Shown here piece after piece: positions 45,769 through 53,328 of a stretch of 64,000 nucleotides of DNA. How positions within the stretch are numbered: position 1 is the stretch's first letter; every line of letters begins with the position of its first letter. Below the pieces are notes generated by a model. It was not told the DNA's origin and ran no database searches. It saw only the letters and a program-made list of their open reading frames with translations. Made by a program: the position numbers and the translations under genes. This stretch comes from Pseudovibrio exalbescens DSM 16456 (GTDB lineage Bacteria > Pseudomonadota > Alphaproteobacteria > Rhizobiales > Stappiaceae), in contig NZ_KE383918.1 of the NCBI RefSeq assembly GCF_000422785.1, forward strand, positions 93,748-157,747, in the 5' to 3' direction.

Positions 45769-47277
45769 GTGAATGATCGTGCAGCAGTGCCTTGGTATTT
45801 GCAGCCGGTTAATCTGGCGCTTTTTGTTATTGTCTTGACGGTCGTTCGTTTGTCTGTGGCTGGTTCAATCGGCCTTGTGGAAGATGAAGCTTACTACCGT
45901 CTATGGGGACTTTATCCTGCGCTTGGTTACTATGATCATCCCCCCATGGTTGGTTGGTGGATCTGGCTGGGGCAGGCAATATTCGGTGATAATCCGCTGG
46001 GGCTGCGTTTTGTGGGCGTCATCAGTGCAGCGGCGGGCTCGTTATTCTTGTGGCGAACGGCTTTTGTCCTGTTTGATATGCGGGTTGCGGGCTGGTCCGT
46101 TTTGTTCCTCAATGTCACGCTTCTGGTTGGCGTCGGGGCGCTGATTGCAACGCCCGATGCACCCTCCGTGTTGTTCTGGGGCTTGGCGCTTTGGTCCTTG
46201 GCGGAACTGAACCGTTCTCAGAATCCGAATTGGTGGTTGTTGGTCGGGGTTTTTGCGGGCTTCGGGTTGCTATCCAAGTATTCGGTCTTCTTTCTGGGTG
46301 CAGGAATTCTTCTCTGGCTTTTATGGGTTCCCCAGAACCGGCGGTACTTTCTTGCCTGGCAGCTTTGGGTTGGCGGTGCTCTGGCCCTATTGGTGTTTTC
46401 GCCAGTACTTTGGTGGAATGCCGACAACGAATGGATTTCGTTCACCAAGCAATTTGGGCGCGTTGTTGCAACGCACTACACGCTGAAATACATCGGTGAA
46501 TATGTTGGTGCCGTCGCCGGCTTGTTGAACCCACTTGTGTTCATTCTGGCGCTTGTGGGGGCAGTCGTGCTCATCAAGAAGACATGGGCGCGAGAACCTG
46601 CGGCTAGCCTGTTGGTCACAACAATATTGCCGTTTCTGGTTTATCTGACCTTGCATTCGCTTCACTCTCGAGTTCAGGGCAACTGGCCCGCACCGATCTA
46701 TCCAACCTTGGCTATATTCGCGGCCTATACGGTATCCTTGCCACAAGTGGCCATCCTCAATTCGTGGCGTGGCAAAGTGGCTGCAGCGGCTGTCGCGCTG
46801 GGTGTGTTTGCTGCCGGATTTGTGTATTTGCACGCGCTGTCGCCGGTTGTAGAAGGCCTTGCCCGCAAGGATCCTACCCATCAGTTGCGTTATTGGTCGG
46901 AAATTGGAGAGAAGGTTGCCGCGCTTACAGATGATGAGACCGCCACATGGGTTCTTACAACCAGCTACGGTATGACAGGGCAACTGAGCAATGCCCTTAA
47001 AAGGCAAAGGATTGGTGTGTATCAGGTCAACGAACGACTGCGTTACAAGATGATGCCGCCGCAGGTTCAACAGCCCGCTGGAAACACCATGCTTTACGTC
47101 GTTGAAGAACGGCGCGATCAGGCAGATCGGTTTCGCTCGCAGTTTAACCGTGTGGAGTTGATCACCGAGATACCGCGCCTTTCGGGAAACAGTCGCATCG
47201 AGGGTATCCGCGTCTATAAGTTGAGTGACCCGGTGGCTGGCAGTGCTATTTTGTCGCAGTCTCCCAAAACCGAGTAA
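45769..47277 (+). CDS. ArnT/PMT-type membrane glycosyltransferase
   Basis: A 502-residue GT83-like integral membrane protein. The first periplasmic loop has VEDEAYYRLW (catalytic Asp/Glu) and GYYDHPPMVGWWIWL, the hallmark of the ArnT/PMT family. About a dozen transmembrane segments follow, then a soluble C-terminal domain (about residues 390-500). Such enzymes move a sugar from undecaprenyl phosphate to lipid A or other envelope acceptors. The GTG start at 45769 has AGGAGG about six bases upstream. It lies 39 bp after the GT2-GtrA gene, its likely donor maker. Confidence 0.92.
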   Translation: MNDRAAVPWYLQPVNLALFVIVLTVVRLSVAGSIGLVEDEAYYRLWGLYPALGYYDHPPMVGWWIWLGQAIFGDNPLGLRFVGVISAAAGSLFLWRTAFVLFDMRVAGWSVLFLNVTLLVGVGALIATPDAPSVLFWGLALWSLAELNRSQNPNWWLLVGVFAGFGLLSKYSVFFLGAGILLWLLWVPQNRRYFLAWQLWVGGALALLVFSPVLWWNADNEWISFTKQFGRVVATHYTLKYIGEYVGAVAGLLNPLVFILALVGAVVLIKKTWAREPAASLLVTTILPFLVYLTLHSLHSRVQGNWPAPIYPTLAIFAAYTVSLPQVAILNSWRGKVAAAAVALGVFAAGFVYLHALSPVVEGLARKDPTHQLRYWSEIGEKVAALTDDETATWVLTTSYGMTGQLSNALKRQRIGVYQVNERLRYKMMPPQVQQPAGNTMLYVVEERRDQADRFRSQFNRVELITEIPRLSGNSRIEGIRVYKLSDPVAGSAILSQSPKTE

Positions 47278-47363
47278 TTTAATCCTTATAACCTTGCGTT
47301 ATCTTTTGCCTGCGTTTTAATTGGTACTCGTGATGTCAGATGAGTCCTCTTGGGCTAGGGCCA

Positions 47364-48152
47364 ATGAAACGCATTCTGCTAACGAATCTGGAGTTCGGTA
47401 CGAGCTTTGGGGTGGACCGGGCGATCTGCGACTTGATCATTGCAGGTCGACTATCTGCTGTTGGCTGTGTTGTGACCGGGCCCTTATGGGAAAAAGAGTT
47501 CTATCAACTGCGTGATGTCGTTGCCTGGGCCGAGCAAGATACCAAGGTTGGCGTAACACTGACTTTACGACGGGGATATGCCCCGCTAACCCCTTTGGGG
47601 GCTTCGGCCTTTGGTCAGTCCTATCCATCCATGTCCTGGTATTACTTGCGCGCGCCTTTCAATCTCCTGCCTGATGAGGTCCTGGAGGCGGAAATCGCTG
47701 CACAAATTGAGCTTTTTCAGCAGATTTATCTCAGAGCGCCAGCGTTTGTTGCTGTTGAAGGTGACCTCATCCGTTTTGCAGCGGTCGCTCAACGGGTTGT
47801 CAATGTGGTTTCGCTTATGCGCGCACCTCGTCCAGCCATTGTTGGGCCGTCAGGCGAATATCACAGCGGCTCGTCTCTTGAGAAAGCGGCTGCCAAGGCT
47901 GGGCTTCAGACAATTTATGCCGGTCCCACCCTGCCAGAGGGCGGGGATGAAACCGATCTTCGCGAGTTCTTTTGGCATGGTTTGGATGTACCGCACGAGA
48001 GTTCCATGGTGTTCTGCCAGCCGGGATATCCGGAGAAGGAACCTTCAATCAAGCCTTTGAAAGAGCAGAATGCCCGTGAACGTCAATTGCGTTTCCTCAA
48101 TAGTGAAGAGTTTCCTTATCTCTTGAGCGAAAAAGATATCTTCTTGTTTTGA
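47364..48152 (+). CDS. YdjC/ChbG/NaxD-like protein lacking metal ligands
   Basis: A 262-residue protein whose N-terminus (MKRILLTNLEFGTSFGVDRA) aligns with the YdjC deacetylase start (NADDFG). The expected ligands are replaced: NADDFG by TNLEFG, the GMH/GLH block by VGVTLTLR, the DSHHHVH block by VAVEGDLIR, and the MCHPA block by FCQPGYPEKE. Family members deacetylate N-acetyl sugars with a metal. This one appears catalytically dead, or acts in another way. It follows the two glycosyltransferase genes by 86 bp. The family call rests on spacing and a few phrases, so it needs a profile search. Start at 47364. Confidence 0.6.
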   Translation: MKRILLTNLEFGTSFGVDRAICDLIIAGRLSAVGCVVTGPLWEKEFYQLRDVVAWAEQDTKVGVTLTLRRGYAPLTPLGASAFGQSYPSMSWYYLRAPFNLLPDEVLEAEIAAQIELFQQIYLRAPAFVAVEGDLIRFAAVAQRVVNVVSLMRAPRPAIVGPSGEYHSGSSLEKAAAKAGLQTIYAGPTLPEGGDETDLREFFWHGLDVPHESSMVFCQPGYPEKEPSIKPLKEQNARERQLRFLNSEEFPYLLSEKDIFLF

Positions 48153-48272
48153 TTGTCGATTTTCGTTTTTCACTGTTCAGTGAGTTTTCACGATGAAATT
48201 GACTTCAGGCGTTTTGAAAGTGCGTCGCACTACTTGACGCTTTCAATGTGAAGCACGAATATCCTCACCTAC

Positions 48273-48288
48273 AGTGACACCCGTCACT
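48273..48288. promoter_or_regulatory. CRP-like palindrome upstream of the Crp/Fnr gene
   Basis: AGTGAC-ACCC-GTCACT is a perfect 6-bp-arm palindrome containing GTGA-N6-TCAC, the core of a CRP site (TGTGA-N6-TCACA). It lies about 126 bp before the start of the Crp/Fnr-family gene and might be an autoregulatory operator. No experimental link is implied. Confidence 0.5.
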
Positions 48289-48413
48289 CGGTTTTGCTTA
48301 CCTAATTTTGCCACAAGTCGCGGTTAGATCGATCTGTGCATCCATGCGGGCGAATACTCCTGATTTCCGAGGGCGGCTGTCCTTTTGCTGGGCGACACGG
48401 GACACGACGACAC

Positions 48414-49103
48414 ATGCAAGAATTTATAGAGCTTTTAAAGACAAGCCCTGCGCTGAGTGTGCTGCCGGAAACATTTGCGGATGAGCTTTCAAACATTGCC
48501 CAGCCTGTCAAACTGAAATCCGGTGGTGTCCTGTTTGAAGCCGGTGATCCGGGTGACGGATGCTATGCCTTGATTGAGGGGACCCTTAAGGTTTCTGTCC
48601 TGTCGGTTGACGGCAGCGAACAATTGTTGGCTGTTCTGGGACCGGGAAGCATGGTGGGCGAGGTCTCTTTGTTGGATGATCGCCCCCGTTCAGCGACAGT
48701 CACTGCATTGAAGGACTGCAAGCTGGCTTTCATTCCCAAAACCGCATTCTATCGCTTTGCCGACAGTAATCCGGTCGTTTACCGGCACATGCTGTCCATC
48801 GTGGCAGGTCGGCTGCGCACGACCAATGATGCATTGGTTGCACGTTCGTTTCTTCCATTAACCGGGCGGGTGGCCCAAACTCTGCTCCAACTGGCTGAAA
48901 CCTTTGGGAAAGACCTGGAGGATGGACGAATTCTCATCCACTACAAGCTCAGTCAGGCAGAAATCGCCAATATGGCCGGTGGGGCGCGTGAAAATGTATC
49001 TCGTGTTCTGAATACCTGGAAACGAGAAGGTCTGATCAGCCGGATCTCCGGTTACTATGCGTTGGAAAAACCCTCTGTATTGCGGGCACAAGCTAAACTT
49101 TAG
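48414..49103 (+). CDS. Crp/Fnr family transcriptional regulator
   Basis: A 229-residue regulator: cyclic-nucleotide-type beta-barrel (about 20-120), dimer helix, and a C-terminal HTH. It has no N-terminal Cys cluster, so it is not an Fe-S Fnr. The recognition helix GARENVSRVL has E-x-x-S-R as in Fnr (contacting TTGA) and an Arg just before the Glu as in CRP. It could thus read the TTGAT-type boxes at feo or usp. No haem motif is visible; the ligand is unknown. The start at 48414 has only a weak ribosome site, so a different start cannot be excluded. The globin-like gene follows. Confidence 0.9.
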   Translation: MQEFIELLKTSPALSVLPETFADELSNIAQPVKLKSGGVLFEAGDPGDGCYALIEGTLKVSVLSVDGSEQLLAVLGPGSMVGEVSLLDDRPRSATVTALKDCKLAFIPKTAFYRFADSNPVVYRHMLSIVAGRLRTTNDALVARSFLPLTGRVAQTLLQLAETFGKDLEDGRILIHYKLSQAEIANMAGGARENVSRVLNTWKREGLISRISGYYALEKPSVLRAQAKL

Positions 49104-49110
49104 TACGTAA

Positions 49111-49184
49111 ACTCTCTATGATGCGCTGCACAATAATAGTACTATAGTAGTACATGTTGGTTGCTAATAAAAAACATAGAGAGT
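49111..49184 (+). promoter_or_regulatory. Inverted repeats before the globin-like gene
   Basis: ACTCTCTATG (49111-49120) and CATAGAGAGT (49175-49184) are perfect 10-bp arms, 54 bases apart. The right arm overlaps the GAGAG that serves as the ribosome site of the globin-like gene. Between them sits GTACTA-TAG-TAGTAC (49139-49153), a shorter palindrome. A stem could hide the ribosome site or the inner repeat could bind a regulator. A 10-bp repeat at this distance can also occur by chance in a 64-kb window. Confidence 0.45.
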
Positions 49185-49191
49185 GATCGCT

Positions 49192-49623
49192 ATGCAAAAA
49201 GAACTCTACGACATCCGTCCCTTGGCGGAACGGAGCCCTGTGCATTCTTCGTTAACCCACGCGCATGTGGATGCGTTGGTGGATGAATTGGCTGCATCTG
49301 TAGAAAAAGACGAGCGCCTGCGCGCGGCGTTGACGCGTGTTACTGGAGGTGACTGGTCCGACCACGTTCATCGTGCCCGCCAGTTTTGGCGCTCCGCGCT
49401 TCTTAAAACGCAGGAGTACACGGGACGCCCTGTGCGTCTGTTCGCTGATAATGCCGAAGCATTCGAGCCGGACCTGGTGGATCGGTACTTGAGCCTGTTT
49501 CATGCTGCCTGTGCGGCAACGCTTCCTAACTCAGCCCACGTCGCTGTGGTCAAGCAGGCCAATTCTGTTGCGGATAGTTTGAGTCTGGCTATGTTTGGGG
49601 GCTCCAAAACCCTCGCGGCTTGA
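49192..49623 (+). CDS. Group III truncated-globin-like protein without proximal His
   Basis: A 143-residue protein resembling trHb3. GDWSDHVHRARQFWRSALL (about 53-71) and YLSLFHAAC (about 99-107) fit the family, but the proximal-His segment, usually GxPxxxH, reads GRPVRLF (78-84), putting Phe84 at the His position. The usual Tyr in helix B is also absent. The protein may not bind haem in the normal way, or not at all. The start at 49192 is chosen over a GTG three codons upstream. It lies 88 bp after the Crp/Fnr gene and 49 bp before a thioesterase gene, all rightward. Confidence 0.65.
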   Translation: MQKELYDIRPLAERSPVHSSLTHAHVDALVDELAASVEKDERLRAALTRVTGGDWSDHVHRARQFWRSALLKTQEYTGRPVRLFADNAEAFEPDLVDRYLSLFHAACAATLPNSAHVAVVKQANSVADSLSLAMFGGSKTLAA

Positions 49624-49672
49624 CCCGAAGTGGTCAAAATGCCGCGTTACAGCCCTGAGGATCCGCAGACTC

Positions 49673-50104
49673 ATGACTGAACTTGCAACTGAAGCGACAG
49701 AAGACGCCCCTTTGGGTGAGCTAACAACACGCACGATGGCCATGCCGGCCGATACCAACGCGGCCGGTGACATTTTTGGCGGCTGGGTCGTGTCCCAAAT
49801 GGATATCGCTGGCGGCATTTGCGCCGGGCAGTTTGCCCAGCAGCGTGTGGTTACGGTCGCCATCGACTCTATGACCTTCATCAGGCCTGTAAAGGTGGGA
49901 GATGTGCTGTGCGTCTACACGAAGGTGACCAAGGTAGGGCGGTCTTCCATGGACGTTCACATCGAGGCATGGGCGTTGCGTCATCGCTTCGGTTACCGTG
50001 AGCGTGTCACCAGCGCCAAGTTCGTCTTCGTCGCAGTGGATGACGATGGGCATTCATGCGAAATCGCAGAGGAATATCGAAAGGCCTTCGTAGAAGGAAG
50101 CTGA
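49673..50104 (+). CDS. Acyl-CoA thioesterase (YciA-like hotdog)
   Basis: A 143-residue hotdog-fold protein. TRTMAMPADTNAAGDIFGGW then VVSQMDIAGG is the YciA/BACH signature, and VTVAIDSMTFIRPVKVGDVL follows. It hydrolyses acyl-CoA thioesters to free CoA. The ATG at 49673 is the likely start. It may belong to the same unit as the globin-like gene, though its job is general metabolism. Confidence 0.92.
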   Translation: MTELATEATEDAPLGELTTRTMAMPADTNAAGDIFGGWVVSQMDIAGGICAGQFAQQRVVTVAIDSMTFIRPVKVGDVLCVYTKVTKVGRSSMDVHIEAWALRHRFGYRERVTSAKFVFVAVDDDGHSCEIAEEYRKAFVEGS

Positions 50105-50126
50105 GATATCCGAAGGATGGGCATGG

Positions 50127-50549
50127 CTACCCTTTGTGGGTAGCCAGACACAATGGCTTGCGGCGAAACCTTTGTCGCAAAGCATCGTATTCCCGTGGGC
50201 GGCGATGGGCCGCGTCCAAAAACAGTCCCTCATCAATTGCGGTGGTGCAGCCGCCAGCCCACAAGCTTAAAAGCATGCCATACCTGTCTGAGCGCTCATC
50301 TTGAGAAAGGCGTGGGCATGAGGCTGCCTGAGCAGGCTTTGGCAAGCGACACTGAATGCCTTTATGCAAGACCAGACAGTCCAGCAGATAGGCTGCGGTG
50401 AATTCTTCGCACAGGTGAGCAACTGCTTCACACAAGGCTGGTGGAACGTGATCATGGACGCGTGTTTTCCATGGGTTCCGGGGTTGTCGTTTCAGTTCCA
50501 ACAAAAAATCCTCCGTCGGTTTCCCGAGGAGGACTGGCGCATAATCCAT
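50127..50549 (-). CDS. Possible orphan hypothetical protein, 140 residues
   Basis: An uninterrupted 140-codon frame opposite to its neighbours. The composition is protein-like (helical AAYLLDCLVLHKGIQ, Cys-rich, ending FRRKPLCLATHKG), and I see no homology I can name. There is no good ribosome site before the ATG (GGTG only), and the upstream region has no obvious promoter. It may be a real lineage-specific gene or a chance frame. It fills part of an otherwise empty 830-bp gap between the thioesterase and the sugar dehydrogenase. Confidence 0.4.
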   Translation of the reverse strand: MDYAPVLLGKPTEDFLLELKRQPRNPWKTRVHDHVPPALCEAVAHLCEEFTAAYLLDCLVLHKGIQCRLPKPAQAASCPRLSQDERSDRYGMLLSLWAGGCTTAIDEGLFLDAAHRRPREYDALRQRFRRKPLCLATHKG

Positions 50550-50934
50550 AGTAACACCGCTTGGTTGCCGAACATCCAGAAAAACCTGATGTCAGCCACA
50601 TCCCTAAATGCGGAAACCACCTTGCCCGGTTGGCAGGTTGGCGAGGGCGCCAGCCCTTCTCTTGATGATGTTTCTCCTATGCCATTAATAGATGGAGAAA
50701 TCAACCGTCAAAGGGCGGTTTCCTGTTCCAATGAATAGCGACAGTGCCATCTCCAAGGACACTAGCAATCAATGGCTAGTGTTGAATTAAAACTGGGCGC
50801 TTTAGGGGCGTTTTCCCCTCGTACAGCTAACAAGGAGCTAACCACCCACAGATTCTGCCGGTGCGATCGTACCTTGATCTTTTGGCGAAGCTCCATATTT
50901 CCGCTGGTAACACGGATGACTTAGGGAGAATGCA
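50550..50934. other. Non-coding region before the sugar dehydrogenase gene
   Basis: No convincing gene. A perfect hairpin (ACACTAGC at 50759, GCTAGTGT at 50775) has an AATCAATG loop, with no clean T-run after it. AGGGG/CCCCT (about 50803-50818) forms another small stem. The ribosome site AGGGAGA lies just before the next start. Confidence 0.45.
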
Positions 50935-52182
50935 ATGGCTCGCCACACGCAGTGTCTGATCGCTGGCTCTATCCTGGTGAATCTCGGCACCGTCCTGCCG
51001 GGGCAAGCCAAATTGCCCGAGTTGGCATTCCAGCAAACGCCCAGCCCACAAATTCTAGCGCCAGACCAACGTGCATTACAGCGTGCTGAAGGCATTTTGA
51101 ATCACATCCGCATACCGGACGGATTTGAGATCAGCGTGTTTGCATTGGTGCCCAATGCACGCCACATGGCAGTCAGTCCCTCAGGGCGGACACTGATTGT
51201 CGGCACGCGCTGGGAGGATGTGTGGGAGATCTCCCTTGATGGCGATCTTGAACAAGTTCAGGACGTGCAGCGATTTGCACCGGGAATCACGTTTGATATT
51301 CCAAATGGTCCCTGCTTTGCGCCGGATGGTGATCTTTACATTTCTGAACGCAATCGAATTCTCGTCTTTCCGGAATATGAAAGGGCGGTGCAAGATGGAG
51401 AGGTGCGGGCTTACGAGTTTGTTCCTCAAGACGACCTGATCCCGGTATCAGAGGAGTCTGGTGTTCACACGGCGCGGGTTTGCCGTATTGGCCCGGACAA
51501 CAAGTTCTATGTCTCACTAGGCCAGCCTTACAATGTTTCTCCGCCCGCCAAGCAGGCTCTTTACGAAGAAACCGGAATTGGCGGGATTGTCCGCTTCGAT
51601 CGGGACGGTACAAATCGCGAGGTCTATACATATGGCCTGCGCAATGCGGTCGGAATGGATTTCAATCCAGCCAACAATGAGTTGTGGTTCACCGACAATC
51701 AGGTGGACGGCATGGGCGACGATATCCCGCCGGGTGAGCTCAACCGTCAGACAGCACCCGGTCAGAATTTCGGCTTTCCCTGGTACGGGGGTGGGGATAC
51801 GCGAACGATACCCTACAAAAACGCAGAGGTGCCTGCCTTGCTGGTGTTTCCTGAAGTTGAGATGGATGCTCACGCAGCGGATCTGGGTATGACCTTTTAT
51901 CGCGGGAGTGCATTTCCTGAGGCTTATCAAGGCGGCATTTTCAACGCGCAACGCGGCTCATGGGATCGGACAGAACCAATTGGCGCGCGTGTCATGTTCA
52001 CGTCTGTAGCCGATGATGGAAGTGCGGCTGAAACAAGTGTATTTGCAGATGGGTGGATTGCAGAGGATGGAAGCTATCGCGGGCGCCCTGTCGACGTGGC
52101 CGAATTGCCAGATGGTTCGTTACTGGTGTCGGATGACACTGCGGACGTTCTCTACCGCATCACCTATGACAACTCGCATTGA
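50935..52182 (+). CDS. PQQ-dependent sugar dehydrogenase-like (sorbosone dehydrogenase type)
   Basis: A 415-residue exported beta-propeller. A signal peptide is plausible in residues 1-25. The body has repeated PxGxLYI-type blades (FAPDGDLYISERNRILVF), GLRNAVGMDFNPANNELWFT and DNQVDGMGDD as in the PQQ-type family, and GQNFGFPWYGGGD. The expected reaction is oxidation of a sugar or sugar derivative in the periplasm with PQQ as cofactor; the sugar is unknown. AGGGAGA precedes the ATG. No PQQ synthesis genes are in the window. Confidence 0.9.
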   Translation: MARHTQCLIAGSILVNLGTVLPGQAKLPELAFQQTPSPQILAPDQRALQRAEGILNHIRIPDGFEISVFALVPNARHMAVSPSGRTLIVGTRWEDVWEISLDGDLEQVQDVQRFAPGITFDIPNGPCFAPDGDLYISERNRILVFPEYERAVQDGEVRAYEFVPQDDLIPVSEESGVHTARVCRIGPDNKFYVSLGQPYNVSPPAKQALYEETGIGGIVRFDRDGTNREVYTYGLRNAVGMDFNPANNELWFTDNQVDGMGDDIPPGELNRQTAPGQNFGFPWYGGGDTRTIPYKNAEVPALLVFPEVEMDAHAADLGMTFYRGSAFPEAYQGGIFNAQRGSWDRTEPIGARVMFTSVADDGSAAETSVFADGWIAEDGSYRGRPVDVAELPDGSLLVSDDTADVLYRITYDNSH

Positions 52183-52227
52183 CCCGGAAGTGGATGAGGC
52201 GGCCTTGTGATGGCCGCCTCCCGGAGG

Positions 52228-53229
52228 CTAAAGGTCACTGACCTTGATGGTCAGTTTGCCAGTGTTGCTGCCGTCAAACAGCCTGTTGATTGCGACAGGT
52301 GCGTTCTCAAGGCCCTCGACGATATCAAGTCGATATTTCAATTGGCCCTTGCCAAGATACTCGCCAACCTTTCCAAGAATTTCTCCGAAGCGATGCCAAT
52401 GGTCTGTCATCACGAAGCCCTTCATTGTGAGCCGCTTCTTGATCATCGCTGAAAGCTCCGGCCCGGCCGGTACAGAGGTTGCGTTGTAGGTCGAAATCAA
52501 ACCACATACGGCAATCTTTCCGTGGGCCTTCATGTTGTTCAAAGCTGCCTGCAATGGCGCGCCGCCCACGTTTTCAAAATGCAGGTCCAGTCCTTCCGGT
52601 GCAAAGGCGCGTAGTCCGGCATCCAGATCATCGCTCTTGTAGTTCAGCGCCGCATCGAACCCAAGTTCGTCAGTCAGCCAGCGGCATTTTTCGGGTGTTC
52701 CTGCAATGCCAACCACTCGCAGGCCATCAGCTTTCGCCATTTGCCCAACCAGAGAGCCTACCGAACCTGCCGCGCCGGTGACGCACAGGGTCTGGCCTGC
52801 TTGTGGGTCTAGAATCTCCTTGTACCCGTGATAGGCGGTCGCTCCCGCAAGCCCCAGCACACCCATGTAGGCATCCATTGGCACGGTTTGTGGCACAACA
52901 TTGACTTCATCCGGTTGAACATCTGCGTATTGTGTCCAGCCCAAGAAGCCGGAGACCCAGTCGCCTTCTTTCAGCTTGTCGGTCTTGCTCTGTTCCACAA
53001 CGCCGGTGGCAATGCCGCGCATGGTGCTACCGAGTGGGATCGGTGGCACATAGCTGTTCTCATCCGCGCTCATCCAGCCGCGCATGGCGGGATCCAGCGA
53101 TAGATAAACCACCCGGATGCGAGCCTTGCCTTCTTCGAGGGGACCCAGAGTTTCTTCTCGTTTTTCGAAATCGGTTGCTTTGATATCGCCAACGGGACGT
53201 TGTGCCAAAAGAATGCGCAGGTTTTGCAT
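52228..53229 (-). CDS. NADP-dependent oxidoreductase (MDR, CurA/PTGR type)
   Basis: A 333-residue zinc-independent MDR reductase. SLDPAMRGWMSADENSY is typical of the leukotriene/curcumin reductase branch, and VTGAAGSVGSLVGQMAKADG is the Rossmann cofactor site. It probably reduces an enone double bond with NADPH. Divergent from a LysR gene, with 99 bp between the starts. That arrangement suggests LysR-controlled induction by an electrophile (inference). Confidence 0.93.
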   Translation of the reverse strand: MQNLRILLAQRPVGDIKATDFEKREETLGPLEEGKARIRVVYLSLDPAMRGWMSADENSYVPPIPLGSTMRGIATGVVEQSKTDKLKEGDWVSGFLGWTQYADVQPDEVNVVPQTVPMDAYMGVLGLAGATAYHGYKEILDPQAGQTLCVTGAAGSVGSLVGQMAKADGLRVVGIAGTPEKCRWLTDELGFDAALNYKSDDLDAGLRAFAPEGLDLHFENVGGAPLQAALNNMKAHGKIAVCGLISTYNATSVPAGPELSAMIKKRLTMKGFVMTDHWHRFGEILGKVGEYLGKGQLKYRLDIVEGLENAPVAINRLFDGSNTGKLTIKVSDL

Positions 53230-53309
53230 CTTACCCTCTTGCTAGTGTCTAAGCGTCCACCTTGCCACTTGCATAAATTCGCATCTATAGTTCATTTTGA
53301 AAGAACAAT

Positions 53310-53324
53310 TTGCAGAAAGTGCAA
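53310..53324. promoter_or_regulatory. LysR-type T-N11-A palindrome in the divergent promoter
   Basis: TTGCA-GAAAG-TGCAA is a perfect inverted repeat containing the T-N11-A pattern (T at 53311, A at 53323) of LysR operators. It lies just before the LysR start at 53329 and about 80 bp from the oxidoreductase start, so it can serve both directions. Confidence 0.6.
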
Positions 53325-53328
53325 TCAA

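Noticed and set aside
50364..50738. A 124-codon frame in the gap before the sugar dehydrogenase gene
   Set aside because: It overlaps the opposite frame, has no ribosome site, and its composition is not protein-like in the second half.
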